Assembly (NCBI GenBank): GCA_902612345.1
Contig: CACMDE010000002.1
Coordinates: forward strand, 1 to 64,000
DNA from: an uncultured Pelagibacteraceae bacterium
GTDB lineage: Bacteria; Pseudomonadota; Alphaproteobacteria; Pelagibacterales; Pelagibacteraceae
DNA length: 64,000 bases
Reading direction: 5' to 3'
Shown: positions 35,689 through 44,175 of the stretch, piece by piece
Position numbering within the stretch: position 1 is the first letter of the stretch
How the letters are laid out: each line of letters opens with the position of its first letter
The notes under the pieces: generated by a model
Database searches by the model: none
Told to the model about the DNA's origin: nothing
The model's input: the letters and a program-made list of their open reading frames with translations, nothing else
Program-made: the position numbers and the translations under genes

Positions 35689-36985
35689 AAAAATTTCATT
35701 TATAATTGTTTTATTTTTATTCACCCAATGTTCTTTAGACACTAAAACAGGTTTATGGACTAAACCTGAAATTATAAATAAAACTGATAAAAAAGAGGAC
35801 AAGTTAGAGGAAATTTTTGGTTCCAAAGAAATCTTAAAAAAAGAGCTAAATCCAAATTTAAAAATTAAAATAAATAGCCCATATGCTAAAAATTCTTTTG
35901 TAAATAATCTTACAAATAATTCAGGATACATAAATTTTGATAGCGAATTTAATGAAATTTCTAAATTTAAATTCAAGAAAATTAAAAATTTTAGTTATAT
36001 AAATCCAGATCTTTTAATAGGTAAAGATAATTCACTAACGTTCTTTGATAAAAAAGGTGCAATCTTAAAATTTGATCAAAGCTCTAAATTGATATGGGAA
36101 AAAAATCACTACGATAAAAAGGATATTAAGCAAAACCCATCTATTAACTTTGCATCAAATGGTAAAATTTTGATAGCATCGGATAACATTGCAAATATAT
36201 ATGCAATGAATTATTTGACAGGAGATTTGTTGTGGAAAAATTTAAATACAGCATCTTTTAACTCAGAAATTAAAATTTATAAAGATAAGGCTTTTTTAAT
36301 AGATTTTGAAAATGTAATTAAATGTATTTCAATTAAAAATGGAAAAGAAATATGGAAGTTTGGAACAGAAAAATCATTTATAAAATCACAAAGGAAGCTC
36401 TCTCTTATAATTCAAAATGGACTAGTTATTTTTATGGATACCTTTGGGGATATTAATGCTTTAGATGTTAATTCAGGAAATTTGGTTTGGCAATCACAAA
36501 CAATTAATGAAAATATTTTTGAGGGATCTTTTTTATTAAAAAGTTCAAGATTAGTTTCTGACGAAGACACAATATTTGTATCAAATAATCAAAATAAATT
36601 TTTTGCTATCGACTCTAGAAATGGCCTGATAAAATGGGAACAGTCAATTAATTCAAATCTTGAACCAACAATAATTGAAAACTTAGTATTTACAGTTTCA
36701 ATGGAAGGTTATCTATTTATTATAGACAAACTTAAAGGGAATATATTAAGATCTACTTATATTTTTGATAATATTAAAAACAAAAAAATTTATCCATCTG
36801 GATTTGTTGTTGCCAAAAATTATATATTTGTAAGTTTGAGTAATGGAAGGATACTAAAGGTAGAAATTCAAGATGGCAAAACAAAAGATATTATAAAAAT
36901 CGATGGAGATAAAATTTCAAGACCATATATTCTCAATAAAAAAATGTATATCTTAAAAAATGATGCAATTGTAAAAATAGAATAA
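35681..36985 (+). CDS. bamB: Outer-membrane assembly lipoprotein, BamB-like beta-propeller
   Basis: 434 residues from GTG 35681, which overlaps the previous gene by eight bases. The start gives a short signal ending in a lipobox (LFLFTQCS, lipidated Cys17). The rest holds repeated PQQ-like propeller blades: ..GDLLWKN.., ..GKEIWKFG.., ..GNLVWQSQ.., ..GLIKWEQS.., ..GNILRS... BamB helps fold outer-membrane barrels. An ATG at 35648 would add 11 residues and hide the lipobox, so GTG is preferred. Confidence 0.75.
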   Translation: MYKKISFIIVLFLFTQCSLDTKTGLWTKPEIINKTDKKEDKLEEIFGSKEILKKELNPNLKIKINSPYAKNSFVNNLTNNSGYINFDSEFNEISKFKFKKIKNFSYINPDLLIGKDNSLTFFDKKGAILKFDQSSKLIWEKNHYDKKDIKQNPSINFASNGKILIASDNIANIYAMNYLTGDLLWKNLNTASFNSEIKIYKDKAFLIDFENVIKCISIKNGKEIWKFGTEKSFIKSQRKLSLIIQNGLVIFMDTFGDINALDVNSGNLVWQSQTINENIFEGSFLLKSSRLVSDEDTIFVSNNQNKFFAIDSRNGLIKWEQSINSNLEPTIIENLVFTVSMEGYLFIIDKLKGNILRSTYIFDNIKNKKIYPSGFVVAKNYIFVSLSNGRILKVEIQDGKTKDIIKIDGDKISRPYILNKKMYILKNDAIVKIE

Positions 36986-37416
36986 TGTTGCTTGCTTTAT
37001 TAGAAAAACTTGGTCGAAAAAAAATAGTTTTAGATAGAGGTCCATCACATCCAAATTACAAAGAAGCAAAACCATGGATGAATAGATACTATGTTTTGTT
37101 TAGAAATCGACCAAGATGGTTTCCATTTAACATTTTAATTCATGAAATGTTAGATGATGATCATGGAGATGGTGTCCATAATCATTTATTTCCATTTATA
37201 ACAATTATTATTAGAGGTGGATATTATGAAACACTTAAGGACGGTAAGTATTGGAGACCACCTGGATATATAGGTTTTAGATCAGCGAATACATTTCATA
37301 GAGTTGATTTAAAACCTGGAACTAAACCGCTCACTATTTTTTTTTCAGGACCTTTTGGATTAAGAAAAGGACCCAGATCAGAGTATGGCATAGATTTTAA
37401 AACTAAAATAAAATAA
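36985..37416 (+). CDS. Small cupin-fold protein of unknown function
   Basis: 143 residues. A cupin-like metal site is suggested by VHNHLFPF (His66 and His68 approximately), a following GGYYE strand and a later FHRVDLKPG, the usual H-x-H...E...H order. The conserved-looking C terminus (FSGPFGLRKGPRSEYG) is unusual. Cupins of this size bind metal and catalyse isomerisation or oxygenation, or act as regulators. Shares ATG/TAATG overlap with bamB. Function not identified. Confidence 0.6.
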   Translation: MLLALLEKLGRKKIVLDRGPSHPNYKEAKPWMNRYYVLFRNRPRWFPFNILIHEMLDDDHGDGVHNHLFPFITIIIRGGYYETLKDGKYWRPPGYIGFRSANTFHRVDLKPGTKPLTIFFSGPFGLRKGPRSEYGIDFKTKIK

Positions 37417-37417
37417 T

Positions 37418-37864
37418 TTATCTGTAAGGATTATAAGCCCATTGCAGAATTGCCTGCCTTTGTCTTTTCCTGCAATCCAAATTTCCTTTTTCACAATTTT
37501 TTTCAATTGCAGTGACATGCCTTCTAAAGTTTTTCCATCTTTTTATTTGAGTTACGTCAACATTAGGTAAACGTCTTCCCATTGTAAATCTACAGTACCA
37601 TTGAAACCAACCTAGTGGGTCCTCCTTAAATATCCATCCTTTTTCTATCCAATGTTGTCTCGAAAGTCCTGCTCTTACTTTGAATCTATTTAAACTTACA
37701 TCAAAATTTCTACTTAATTTAGCATTTATAAACCAATTTTTTGGATATTCTTTAACATTATTTCCAAAATATGATCCACCAAAGACCCCTAACTCTAACA
37801 TTTTTTTTGGAGTTAATTCTGGCTTAAATATTTTATAAATATCTTCTTCTTTTAATTTTTTCAT
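37418..37864 (-). CDS. Conserved-looking hypothetical protein rich in Trp and Arg
   Basis: 148 residues, soluble, no signal peptide. Notable segments are KMLELGVFGGSYFGNNVKEYP near residue 20-40, RAGLSRQHWIEKGWIFKEDP, WFQWYCRFTMGRRLP and a C-terminal arginine-rich QWAYNPYR. The density of Trp and aromatic/Arg clusters suggests a real, structured protein, possibly nucleic-acid binding, but I do not recognise the family. One base from the convergent cupin gene and four bases from the ammonia-lyase gene. Confidence 0.6.
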   Translation of the reverse strand: MKKLKEEDIYKIFKPELTPKKMLELGVFGGSYFGNNVKEYPKNWFINAKLSRNFDVSLNRFKVRAGLSRQHWIEKGWIFKEDPLGWFQWYCRFTMGRRLPNVDVTQIKRWKNFRRHVTAIEKNCEKGNLDCRKRQRQAILQWAYNPYR

Positions 37865-37868
37865 AAAT

Positions 37869-39008
37869 TTAAATTAATTGTTTAATACCTTCATTAAGTA
37901 ATTTTTTGTAAAGCTTTTCATCTGCATCTCCTTCACAACCTATTAAAAGAATATTGGATGTTTCATTTAATTCTAACTTATCTTTGACAATTTTATCTTC
38001 AGAAGCTGCTATTAAACTAATTATACCAGGGGTTGAACATTCCCCTGCAATTATTGGTTCATCACAAAAATATTTTTGTTTAAGCATAGCAACTGTTTGA
38101 GCTACATATTTATCTGTTATACTAATACAATTATTTACCGCATCTTTTAATATCCTCCAAGGAACTAAAGAAACTTCCCCACATGACATCCCGCCCATAA
38201 TACTTTCTTTTTTGATATCTATTTTTTGCATTTTACCGACCTCCACACTTTGTAAAACACAATCTGCTGTTTCTGGCTCAACTACTATAATTTTTGGGAT
38301 TCTTTTGAAATATTTGGCAATACCAGCAATTGCACCTGAAGCCATTCCTCCTACACCTGCTTGCAAAAAAACATGGGTTATATATTGATCTGTTTGGTTT
38401 GAAATTTCTTTTATCATAACCGAGTATCCTGCCATGGTTAGTTTTGGAACTTCTTCATATCCTTCCCATGCAACATCCTGTATTATTTCCCAACCATTCA
38501 TCTTTGATTGTTTAATACATTCTTTTAATGATGTCTCATAATTACCTTTTACTCTTATAACATCTGCACCAAAACTTCTCATTACATCAGCTCGTGCCTC
38601 ACTAACAAACTCACTAATAAATATTTTACAATTTAAACCAAGTCTTTGTACTCCCCAAGATACCGACCTACCATGATTGCCCGCTGTAGCAGTTGAAACA
38701 GTAATTGATTTATTTCCTTTTGTAATTTTTTGGACAGCATATGCGCCTCCTAAAGCTTTAAATGATTTTAAATGAAATCTTTTTGATTCATCCTTGTAAA
38801 AAATATTATTCAAATTCAATTTTTTTGATAGTTTATCTAATTTTACTAAAGGCGTTGGCTTATAATTTTCCCAGCCTGATATTACATCATATGCATCAGT
38901 AACATTATCTTCTCCACACACATTAAGAATTTTATCTCTTTTAAAATCATAATTTTTATTATTAATAAACTTAGAAAATTTCCAACCGAATACTTCAGTA
39001 TCACTCAT
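37869..39008 (-). CDS. PLP-dependent ammonia-lyase, diaminopropionate ammonia-lyase-like (DpaL)
   Basis: 379 residues, fold type II PLP enzyme. The Schiff-base lysine lies in KSFKALGGAYAV (about residue 84), a glycine-rich loop GVGGMASGAIAG binds the phosphate, and GGMSCGEVSL and the C-terminal IGCEGDAD resemble DpaL. DpaL deaminates 2,3-diaminopropionate; threonine or serine dehydratase activity is an alternative. Six bases upstream of it lies the glutamine-synthetase-family gene, so ammonia released could feed that enzyme. Confidence 0.7.
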   Translation of the reverse strand: MSDTEVFGWKFSKFINNKNYDFKRDKILNVCGEDNVTDAYDVISGWENYKPTPLVKLDKLSKKLNLNNIFYKDESKRFHLKSFKALGGAYAVQKITKGNKSITVSTATAGNHGRSVSWGVQRLGLNCKIFISEFVSEARADVMRSFGADVIRVKGNYETSLKECIKQSKMNGWEIIQDVAWEGYEEVPKLTMAGYSVMIKEISNQTDQYITHVFLQAGVGGMASGAIAGIAKYFKRIPKIIVVEPETADCVLQSVEVGKMQKIDIKKESIMGGMSCGEVSLVPWRILKDAVNNCISITDKYVAQTVAMLKQKYFCDEPIIAGECSTPGIISLIAASEDKIVKDKLELNETSNILLIGCEGDADEKLYKKLLNEGIKQLI

Positions 39009-39014
39009 TAGTTG

Positions 39015-40340
39015 TTAGCAATCTAGACTATTATTTCTTTCCCAGGTTGTTACAGGAGATCTTTTATCAAACCTTTCTTCATTATCAAAGGACTCGATCT
39101 CTTGCTTTTTTAGTTTCACATAGCTTGCAATTACTTTTTCTCCAAAAGCCTCTTTTAATATTTTACTATTTTCTAAATTTTCCAAAGACTCCTCAAGATC
39201 ATTTGGAAGCCTTTCTAAATTTGGATAATTTTTATGATCTTTATACATATTACAAAATAGTGGTTCTCCTGGATCAATTTTATTATTTATACCATCTAGA
39301 CCTGCCGCCATTACACCTGCTTGAAGTAAATATGGATTTGACGATCCATCCATCAATCTAAGTTCAAATCTTCCTGGATCAGGAACTCTTATCATATGAG
39401 TTCTGTTGTTGCCGGTATAGGAAATACTACTTGGTGACCAGCTAGCTCCAGATTTTGTTGGTGGTGCATTAATTCTTCTATAACTATTAATTGTTGGATT
39501 AAAAAATGCAGCCAGAGAAGTTGCATTTTTAATTATTCCACCTAAAAAATTATAAGCTAACTTGCTTAAACCTAATCTATCTCCTTTTTCTAAGAATTTA
39601 TTTGATTTCCCATCCCATAAAGAAATATGAGCATGACAACCATTTCCTGTTAAATTTTCAAATGGTTTAGGCATAAAAGTTGCTCTTAATCCATGTTTTT
39701 CAGCCAATGATTTAACCATAAATTTAAAGAATGTATGTCTATCAGCTGTAATTAAACTGTCTGAATAGTCCCAATTCATTTCAAATTGTCCATTAGCATC
39801 CTCATGATCATTTTGATATGGGTTCCATCCAAGCTCAATCATACAATCACAAATTTCTTTAATTAATTCATACCTTCTCATCAATGCAGATTGATCATAG
39901 CAAGGTTTTGATTGAATATCTCTAGGGTCCGATATTGATTTTCCATCTTCTGATAATAAAAAATATTCACATTCTACACCTGATTTCATTTTTAAATTTC
40001 TTTTAGATAATTTTTCGATTTGTTTTTTAAGCATTATTCTTGGAGATGCATCCACAGGTTTTCCATCCATCCATAAATCTGATGCTAACCATCCCACCTC
40101 TGTATTCCACGGTAAAATAATTAAACTATCTGGATCAGGAATCGCAAACATATCAGTGTCTGCGGGAGTCATATCTAACCAAGTAGCAAAACCAGCAAAG
40201 CCAGCTCCATTTTTTTGCATTTCACCAATCGCTCTTGCAGGAACAAGTTTAGATCTTAAAACTCCAAACAAATCTACAAAGCTTATAAGAAAGTATTTTA
40301 TTTTTTTTTGTTTTGCAATTCTTGAAAGATTTTTTGACAT
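39015..40340 (-). CDS. gmaS: Type III glutamine-synthetase-like ligase, candidate gamma-glutamylmethylamide synthetase (GmaS)
   Basis: 441 residues, the length of type III GS/GmaS. ATP/metal motifs: GVECEYFLL, NDHEDANGQFEMNW, GCHAHISLWDG, NSYRRI and GRFELR. The N-terminal GAGFAGFATWLDMTPADTD resembles proteins annotated as type III GS that turned out to be GmaS. GmaS joins methylamine to glutamate. The call is uncertain because a second GS-family gene (45980) sits next to mgsABC, the usual gmaS position. Confidence 0.6.
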   Translation of the reverse strand: MSKNLSRIAKQKKIKYFLISFVDLFGVLRSKLVPARAIGEMQKNGAGFAGFATWLDMTPADTDMFAIPDPDSLIILPWNTEVGWLASDLWMDGKPVDASPRIMLKKQIEKLSKRNLKMKSGVECEYFLLSEDGKSISDPRDIQSKPCYDQSALMRRYELIKEICDCMIELGWNPYQNDHEDANGQFEMNWDYSDSLITADRHTFFKFMVKSLAEKHGLRATFMPKPFENLTGNGCHAHISLWDGKSNKFLEKGDRLGLSKLAYNFLGGIIKNATSLAAFFNPTINSYRRINAPPTKSGASWSPSSISYTGNNRTHMIRVPDPGRFELRLMDGSSNPYLLQAGVMAAGLDGINNKIDPGEPLFCNMYKDHKNYPNLERLPNDLEESLENLENSKILKEAFGEKVIASYVKLKKQEIESFDNEERFDKRSPVTTWERNNSLDC

Positions 40341-40342
40341 TT

Positions 40343-40501
40343 TTAAAAAAAACTTTTTATTATATCTTTGTAATATATTAAGTTTACTACCACAATTATA
40401 ATTATTGCAATTATAACGCCATACTTGGCTTTAGGCCAAGCAAGCCTAGCCATTTTACTTGGAGTTTTATTCTCTTGTTCTTTATGATTATTTTTTTCCA
40501 T
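40343..40501 (-). CDS. Small 52-residue membrane protein
   Basis: ATG at 40499-40501 (minus) opens a 53-codon frame ending at 40343, just before the GS start at 40340. The N-terminal half is polar and charged (MEKNNHKEQENKTPSK), then a pair of basic residues, one hydrophobic helix (GVIIAIIIIVVVNLIYY, about 28-44) and a short cytosolic or periplasmic tail. The orientation rule suggests an internal N terminus. Two-base spacing to GS indicates co-transcription. Function unknown. A terminator hairpin lies immediately upstream of its start. Confidence 0.6.
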   Translation of the reverse strand: MEKNNHKEQENKTPSKMARLAWPKAKYGVIIAIIIIVVVNLIYYKDIIKSFF

Positions 40502-40509
40502 CTTTTAAA

Positions 40510-40533
40510 GAGGGCGCATTTTAATGCGCCCTC
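40510..40533 (-). terminator. Terminator-like hairpin between two small membrane protein genes
   Basis: Perfect 11-bp stem GAGGGCGCATT / AATGCGCCCTC around a 2-base centre, followed on the minus strand by TTTAAAAG and, nine bases after the stem, by the ATG of the 52-residue gene. It probably ends most amt transcripts. Confidence 0.75.
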
Positions 40534-40545
40534 AAGACCTATTAT

Positions 40546-40767
40546 TTACCAGTCAGGTGTGTTGCTTTTCCAGTCATCTTTTCCAGGTCTTCTTCTTGCG
40601 ATATCATTCATTTTGTTAGACTCTTGCATGCTTGAAACAACATGCCAGCCTATCCAAATCACAATACCAACAATTACAAGAATACCTTCGGATCCAACGC
40701 CCGGGTAAACTGCCCCTGCAACTTCAGAGGCACTTAGATGATCTATCCAATTACTTACTGTAGCCAT
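40546..40767 (-). CDS. Small 73-residue membrane protein next to amt
   Basis: One hydrophobic helix (residues about 29-47, ILVIVGIVIWIGWHVVSSM) between an amphipathic N terminus with an SASEVAGAVYPG segment and a basic C terminus (RRRPGKDDWKSN). The AAGGAGG Shine-Dalgarno lies before the ATG. It follows amt by 11 bases, so it is made together with the ammonium transporter. Family unknown; a transporter accessory subunit is a reasonable guess. Confidence 0.7.
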   Translation of the reverse strand: MATVSNWIDHLSASEVAGAVYPGVGSEGILVIVGIVIWIGWHVVSSMQESNKMNDIARRRPGKDDWKSNTPDW

Positions 40768-40778
40768 AGTTAACCTCC

Positions 40779-42179
40779 TTACCTTGAAGATGATGCGACG
40801 GCTTTTTCATCAGTATTCGCATCCTCTAATATTTGATAATCTAGACCTGCTAATTCTACTTCTCTTGGGATTCTTAATTTACCCATACCGTGAAGTACTC
40901 TAGCAATTATGTAGCCAGGTAAAAACCCTAGAACGAAGAACATAATTATTGCCCCAATAAACATTCCTAATGGATTTATTGCTGCATAAGTTGATCCATC
41001 CCACATAGCTCCAACACTGTAACCAGATGATGGATAACCATTTAGAACAAACCCACAAATAACCAGTCCTACGAAACCAGCATAACCGTGAACAGCAACT
41101 GCTCCAACAGCATCATCAATTTTGAACTTACGTTCAACCCAATAATGCAGTTTGTAAGCAACCCATACACCAATCATTGCAATTATCATTGCTTGTATTG
41201 GGTGATATAAGTCGTTACCTGCTGAGGCTGTTATTACTCCTGCTAGTCCACTTGAATATGTCCAGAAAGGATCACCTTTAGATATAACATATCCAGCCAA
41301 CAATCCTCCAGATAATGACATCAAGAAGTTAAATGTAATACCACTTAATGTAGTTGGCGTTACATAAATATTTGTTGCTGTCCAGAATGTTAGTCCTTCT
41401 ATTCCATATTCAGGTCCTAAATCATAGATTGGAATATTACACGCTGCATAAAAACCCCAGAAACCAGTATAAATTAAAAATAATCCTACTGTTACTAACC
41501 AAGGATTTCTTGGTCCTATATTTCTAGGTTCTCCGCTAGATGAGAATTTTCCAATTCTTGGTCCTAATACACATAGAATTCCAAGAGCAAATCCTCCTGC
41601 TATTGCGTGAATTACTCCCGATGCATAAGCATCGTGATAACCTAATATTTTTAACATCCAACCGTCGAAATGCCATCCCCATGCAGCATCTATGGTCCAG
41701 AATACCGAACCAATAGCTATTGCCAAGATACCAAATGCAAATGTTGTAATTCTTTCAATTACAGCACCTGAAACGATTGAAGCTGCTGTCCAAGAAAATA
41801 ATAGAAATGCTGCCCAGAACACACCGCTTATGTGGTCGTTAAGGTTTATTGCCATTAAATCACTTGTAGCAGTATACCAAGTTGCACTAAATGCGGACTC
41901 GTCCGTAATTAATGCTGCACTTTCGTTCATAATTGAAGGTGCTAAACCCGGTCCTGTTGGAAACGCCCAATATATCCACCAACCAAAAAAGAACCATGTT
42001 ATTGTAACCAGTGGTATTAACATTGTATTCTTCATCAATGTATGTTGGTGATGTTTATATCTAGAGGCTCCAACTTCATACATACAGAAACCTACGTGAA
42101 TTAGGAACATAAGTACTACAGTTACCCAATAGTAGAATTCAGTAAATATGGTCGTCAATGCACTAAGTTGATCAGTCAT
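40779..42179 (-). CDS. amt: Ammonium transporter (Amt family)
   Basis: 466 residues, about eleven helices. Twin pore histidines are visible in VIHAIAGGFALG and AVHGYAGFVGL. Takes up ammonium or, in methylotrophs, methylammonium. Shine-Dalgarno AGGGAGGAAAG before ATG. It lies at the end of the MgsABC operon but is separated from it by a 178-base gap that could hold its own promoter (with a dyad TTGAT...ATCAA at 42312-42335). No GlnK gene is adjacent. Confidence 0.92.
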   Translation of the reverse strand: MTDQLSALTTIFTEFYYWVTVVLMFLIHVGFCMYEVGASRYKHHQHTLMKNTMLIPLVTITWFFFGWWIYWAFPTGPGLAPSIMNESAALITDESAFSATWYTATSDLMAINLNDHISGVFWAAFLLFSWTAASIVSGAVIERITTFAFGILAIAIGSVFWTIDAAWGWHFDGWMLKILGYHDAYASGVIHAIAGGFALGILCVLGPRIGKFSSSGEPRNIGPRNPWLVTVGLFLIYTGFWGFYAACNIPIYDLGPEYGIEGLTFWTATNIYVTPTTLSGITFNFLMSLSGGLLAGYVISKGDPFWTYSSGLAGVITASAGNDLYHPIQAMIIAMIGVWVAYKLHYWVERKFKIDDAVGAVAVHGYAGFVGLVICGFVLNGYPSSGYSVGAMWDGSTYAAINPLGMFIGAIIMFFVLGFLPGYIIARVLHGMGKLRIPREVELAGLDYQILEDANTDEKAVASSSR

Positions 42180-42357
42180 CGTGCTTTCCTCCCTTTAATT
42201 TACAAATTTAAGAATGCTTTGAAAAAATTTCCACATACCTAAACTTTTTATTAAATTTATTTTATTGAAAAAATAATAACAACAGTAAAAAGGTGCATTT
42301 TAATTGATAAAATTAATTATTAATCAACTAAAACTAGAACTGAATAATTTTTTGATT
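42180..42357 (-). promoter_or_regulatory. Leader region of the ammonium transporter gene
   Basis: 178 AT-rich bases between the 136-residue gene and amt. It contains an imperfect dyad with arms TTGAT and ATCAA (about 42312-42335), but no -35/-10 pair of good quality and no terminator after the upstream gene. Nothing else is visible. Confidence 0.3.
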
Positions 42358-42768
42358 CTAAAATTTTCTATATGCTTTTTTTAGATCAACTAAAGGATGA
42401 TTAGGAGACATTTGAAATTTTACCAATAATTCTCTAGCAATCATATCTCTGTCTTGCTGATTATTAGGTAATTTAATTTTTTTAGGTATTGTTACCCAAC
42501 CATTTGCGTTTCTATCAAATACTGCTGGCCTGTCTTCTTCATATCCCATATGCACATCTTCTAACCAGTTGAGATCATCCCAACCCATCGCTTCTATATA
42601 TTTTTTCAAGAAAGGAGTTAATCTAGCGTAATCAGGTAACAGGTTAACATCGTAACGATAACCAATAGTTTGACCAATCATTTTTTCTCTAGCAGTTTCT
42701 TTTTTCTTTCCTAATTGACCTTTTACTTCTTTTTCTTTTTTCTTTGATTTATTTTTTTTCTTTGCCAT
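42358..42768 (-). CDS. Lysine-rich 136-residue protein of the methylamine operon
   Basis: No signal peptide or membrane helix. Residues 1-30 are almost wholly Lys/Glu/Gly (MAKKKNKSKKKEKEVK...), then a compact domain with IGYRYDVNLLPDYARLTPFLKKYIE, WDDLNWLEDVHMGYEEDRPAVFD and a C-terminal SPNHPLVDLKKAYRKF. Located nine bases after mgsC, so probably a structural or regulatory partner of the enzyme. Family not recognised. Confidence 0.7.
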   Translation of the reverse strand: MAKKKNKSKKKEKEVKGQLGKKKETAREKMIGQTIGYRYDVNLLPDYARLTPFLKKYIEAMGWDDLNWLEDVHMGYEEDRPAVFDRNANGWVTIPKKIKLPNNQQDRDMIARELLVKFQMSPNHPLVDLKKAYRKF

Positions 42769-42776
42769 TTAATTTC

Positions 42777-44174
42777 CTATATTTTATGGAAGTCATCAAC
42801 TCCAACAGTATGATTAGTTCCTGATAATGGAACTTTAGCAAGCGCAGAAGCTTCCATTGTTAAAGCCGCCATATCTTCAGGTTCTAAAGAGTGTATATTT
42901 GTTTTACCACAAGCTCTTGCGAGAAGTTGCGCCTCTAAAGTCATTGCATGTAAATAATTGTATACTCTTAAAGCTGCTTCATCTGGATTTAATCTTTTTC
43001 TTAATTTTGGATCTTGTGTTGCAACACCTACTGGACATCTTCCAGTATGACAATGATAGCAATGCCCTGCTGGAACACCCATTTCTTTTTCAAAATTTGA
43101 CTCAGGTATTTCTTTATTACAATTTAAAGCCACCATTGCCCCAGTTCCTATTGCTATTGCATCTGCTCCTAAAGCAAGTGCTTTTGCCATATCTGCGCCA
43201 TCTCTAACACCACCGGCATATATCAATGTAACTTTTCCAGTTTTTCCAACATCATCTATTGCTCTTCTTGCTTCCCTTATAGCGGCAATTCCTGGTATAC
43301 CTGTGTTTGCCGCAGCGATATGTGGACCAGCTCCAGTTGATCCTTCCATTCCATCAAGGTATATTGAGTCAGGATCACACTTGGCCGCCATACGCACATC
43401 GTCATATACTTTTGCAGCACCAAGTTTCAATTGTATTGGTACTTTATTTTTTGTTAATTCTCTTAGTTCTTGAACCTTTAATGCAAGATCATCTGGTCCT
43501 AGCCAATCAGGGTGTCTTGCAGGTGACCTTTGGTCAATACCAGCTGGAAGTGATCTCATTTCAGCTACTTGATCAGTAACCTTCTGACCCATTAAATGTC
43601 CTCCCATACCAACTTTTTGACCTTGTCCTATAAATACTTCTATACCATCCGCAAGTTGAGCATGATGTGGATTAAAACCATATCTAGATTGAATACATTG
43701 GTAGTACCATTTTTCTGAATATCTTCTCTCATCTGGTATCATTCCACCCTCACCAGAGCATGTGGCACTTCCAGCCATAGTAGCACCTCTTGCTAAAGCT
43801 GTTTTAGCTTCATATGATAATGCTCCAAAGCTCATCCCTGTAATATAAACTGGTATATCCAATTCAATTGGATTTTCACATCTTGGGCCAATTACAGTTT
43901 TCGTTTCACATTTTTCCCTGTAACCTTCAATTACAAATCTTGTTAAAGTTCCTGGTAAAAATACCAAGTCATCAAATGTAGGAATTTTTTTCATTAAAGC
44001 CATTCCTCTCATTCTGTATCTTCCAAGCTGAGCTTTTATATGAATGTCATCAATTACCTCAGGTGTAAAAATTGAATTATAACCTAATAAACTTTTATTT
44101 CTTTTTGAAAACTCACTTTTGCCATTTCCGTTAGAATGACCATTAGATTTTCCATTTTTCTTCTTTTTTGCCAT
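42777..44174 (-). CDS. mgsC: N-methylglutamate synthase subunit C / glutamate synthase-like FMN domain (GlxD/MgsC)
   Basis: 465 residues. Glutamate-synthase central domain: FMN-phosphate strand ending in IYAGGVRDGADMAKALALGA (319-338), KLGAAKVYDDV, GSTGAGPH and Fe-S-type Cys372, Cys375 and Cys380 (CYHCHTGRCPVG). The N terminus has a low-complexity Lys/Asn/Gly tail (1-24). With MgsA and MgsB it would make N-methylglutamate from glutamylmethylamide and glutamate, or act as an amidotransferase of unknown specificity. Two bases after mgsB. Confidence 0.82.
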   Translation of the reverse strand: MAKKKKNGKSNGHSNGNGKSEFSKRNKSLLGYNSIFTPEVIDDIHIKAQLGRYRMRGMALMKKIPTFDDLVFLPGTLTRFVIEGYREKCETKTVIGPRCENPIELDIPVYITGMSFGALSYEAKTALARGATMAGSATCSGEGGMIPDERRYSEKWYYQCIQSRYGFNPHHAQLADGIEVFIGQGQKVGMGGHLMGQKVTDQVAEMRSLPAGIDQRSPARHPDWLGPDDLALKVQELRELTKNKVPIQLKLGAAKVYDDVRMAAKCDPDSIYLDGMEGSTGAGPHIAAANTGIPGIAAIREARRAIDDVGKTGKVTLIYAGGVRDGADMAKALALGADAIAIGTGAMVALNCNKEIPESNFEKEMGVPAGHCYHCHTGRCPVGVATQDPKLRKRLNPDEAALRVYNYLHAMTLEAQLLARACGKTNIHSLEPEDMAALTMEASALAKVPLSGTNHTVGVDDFHKI

Positions 44175-44175
44175 T

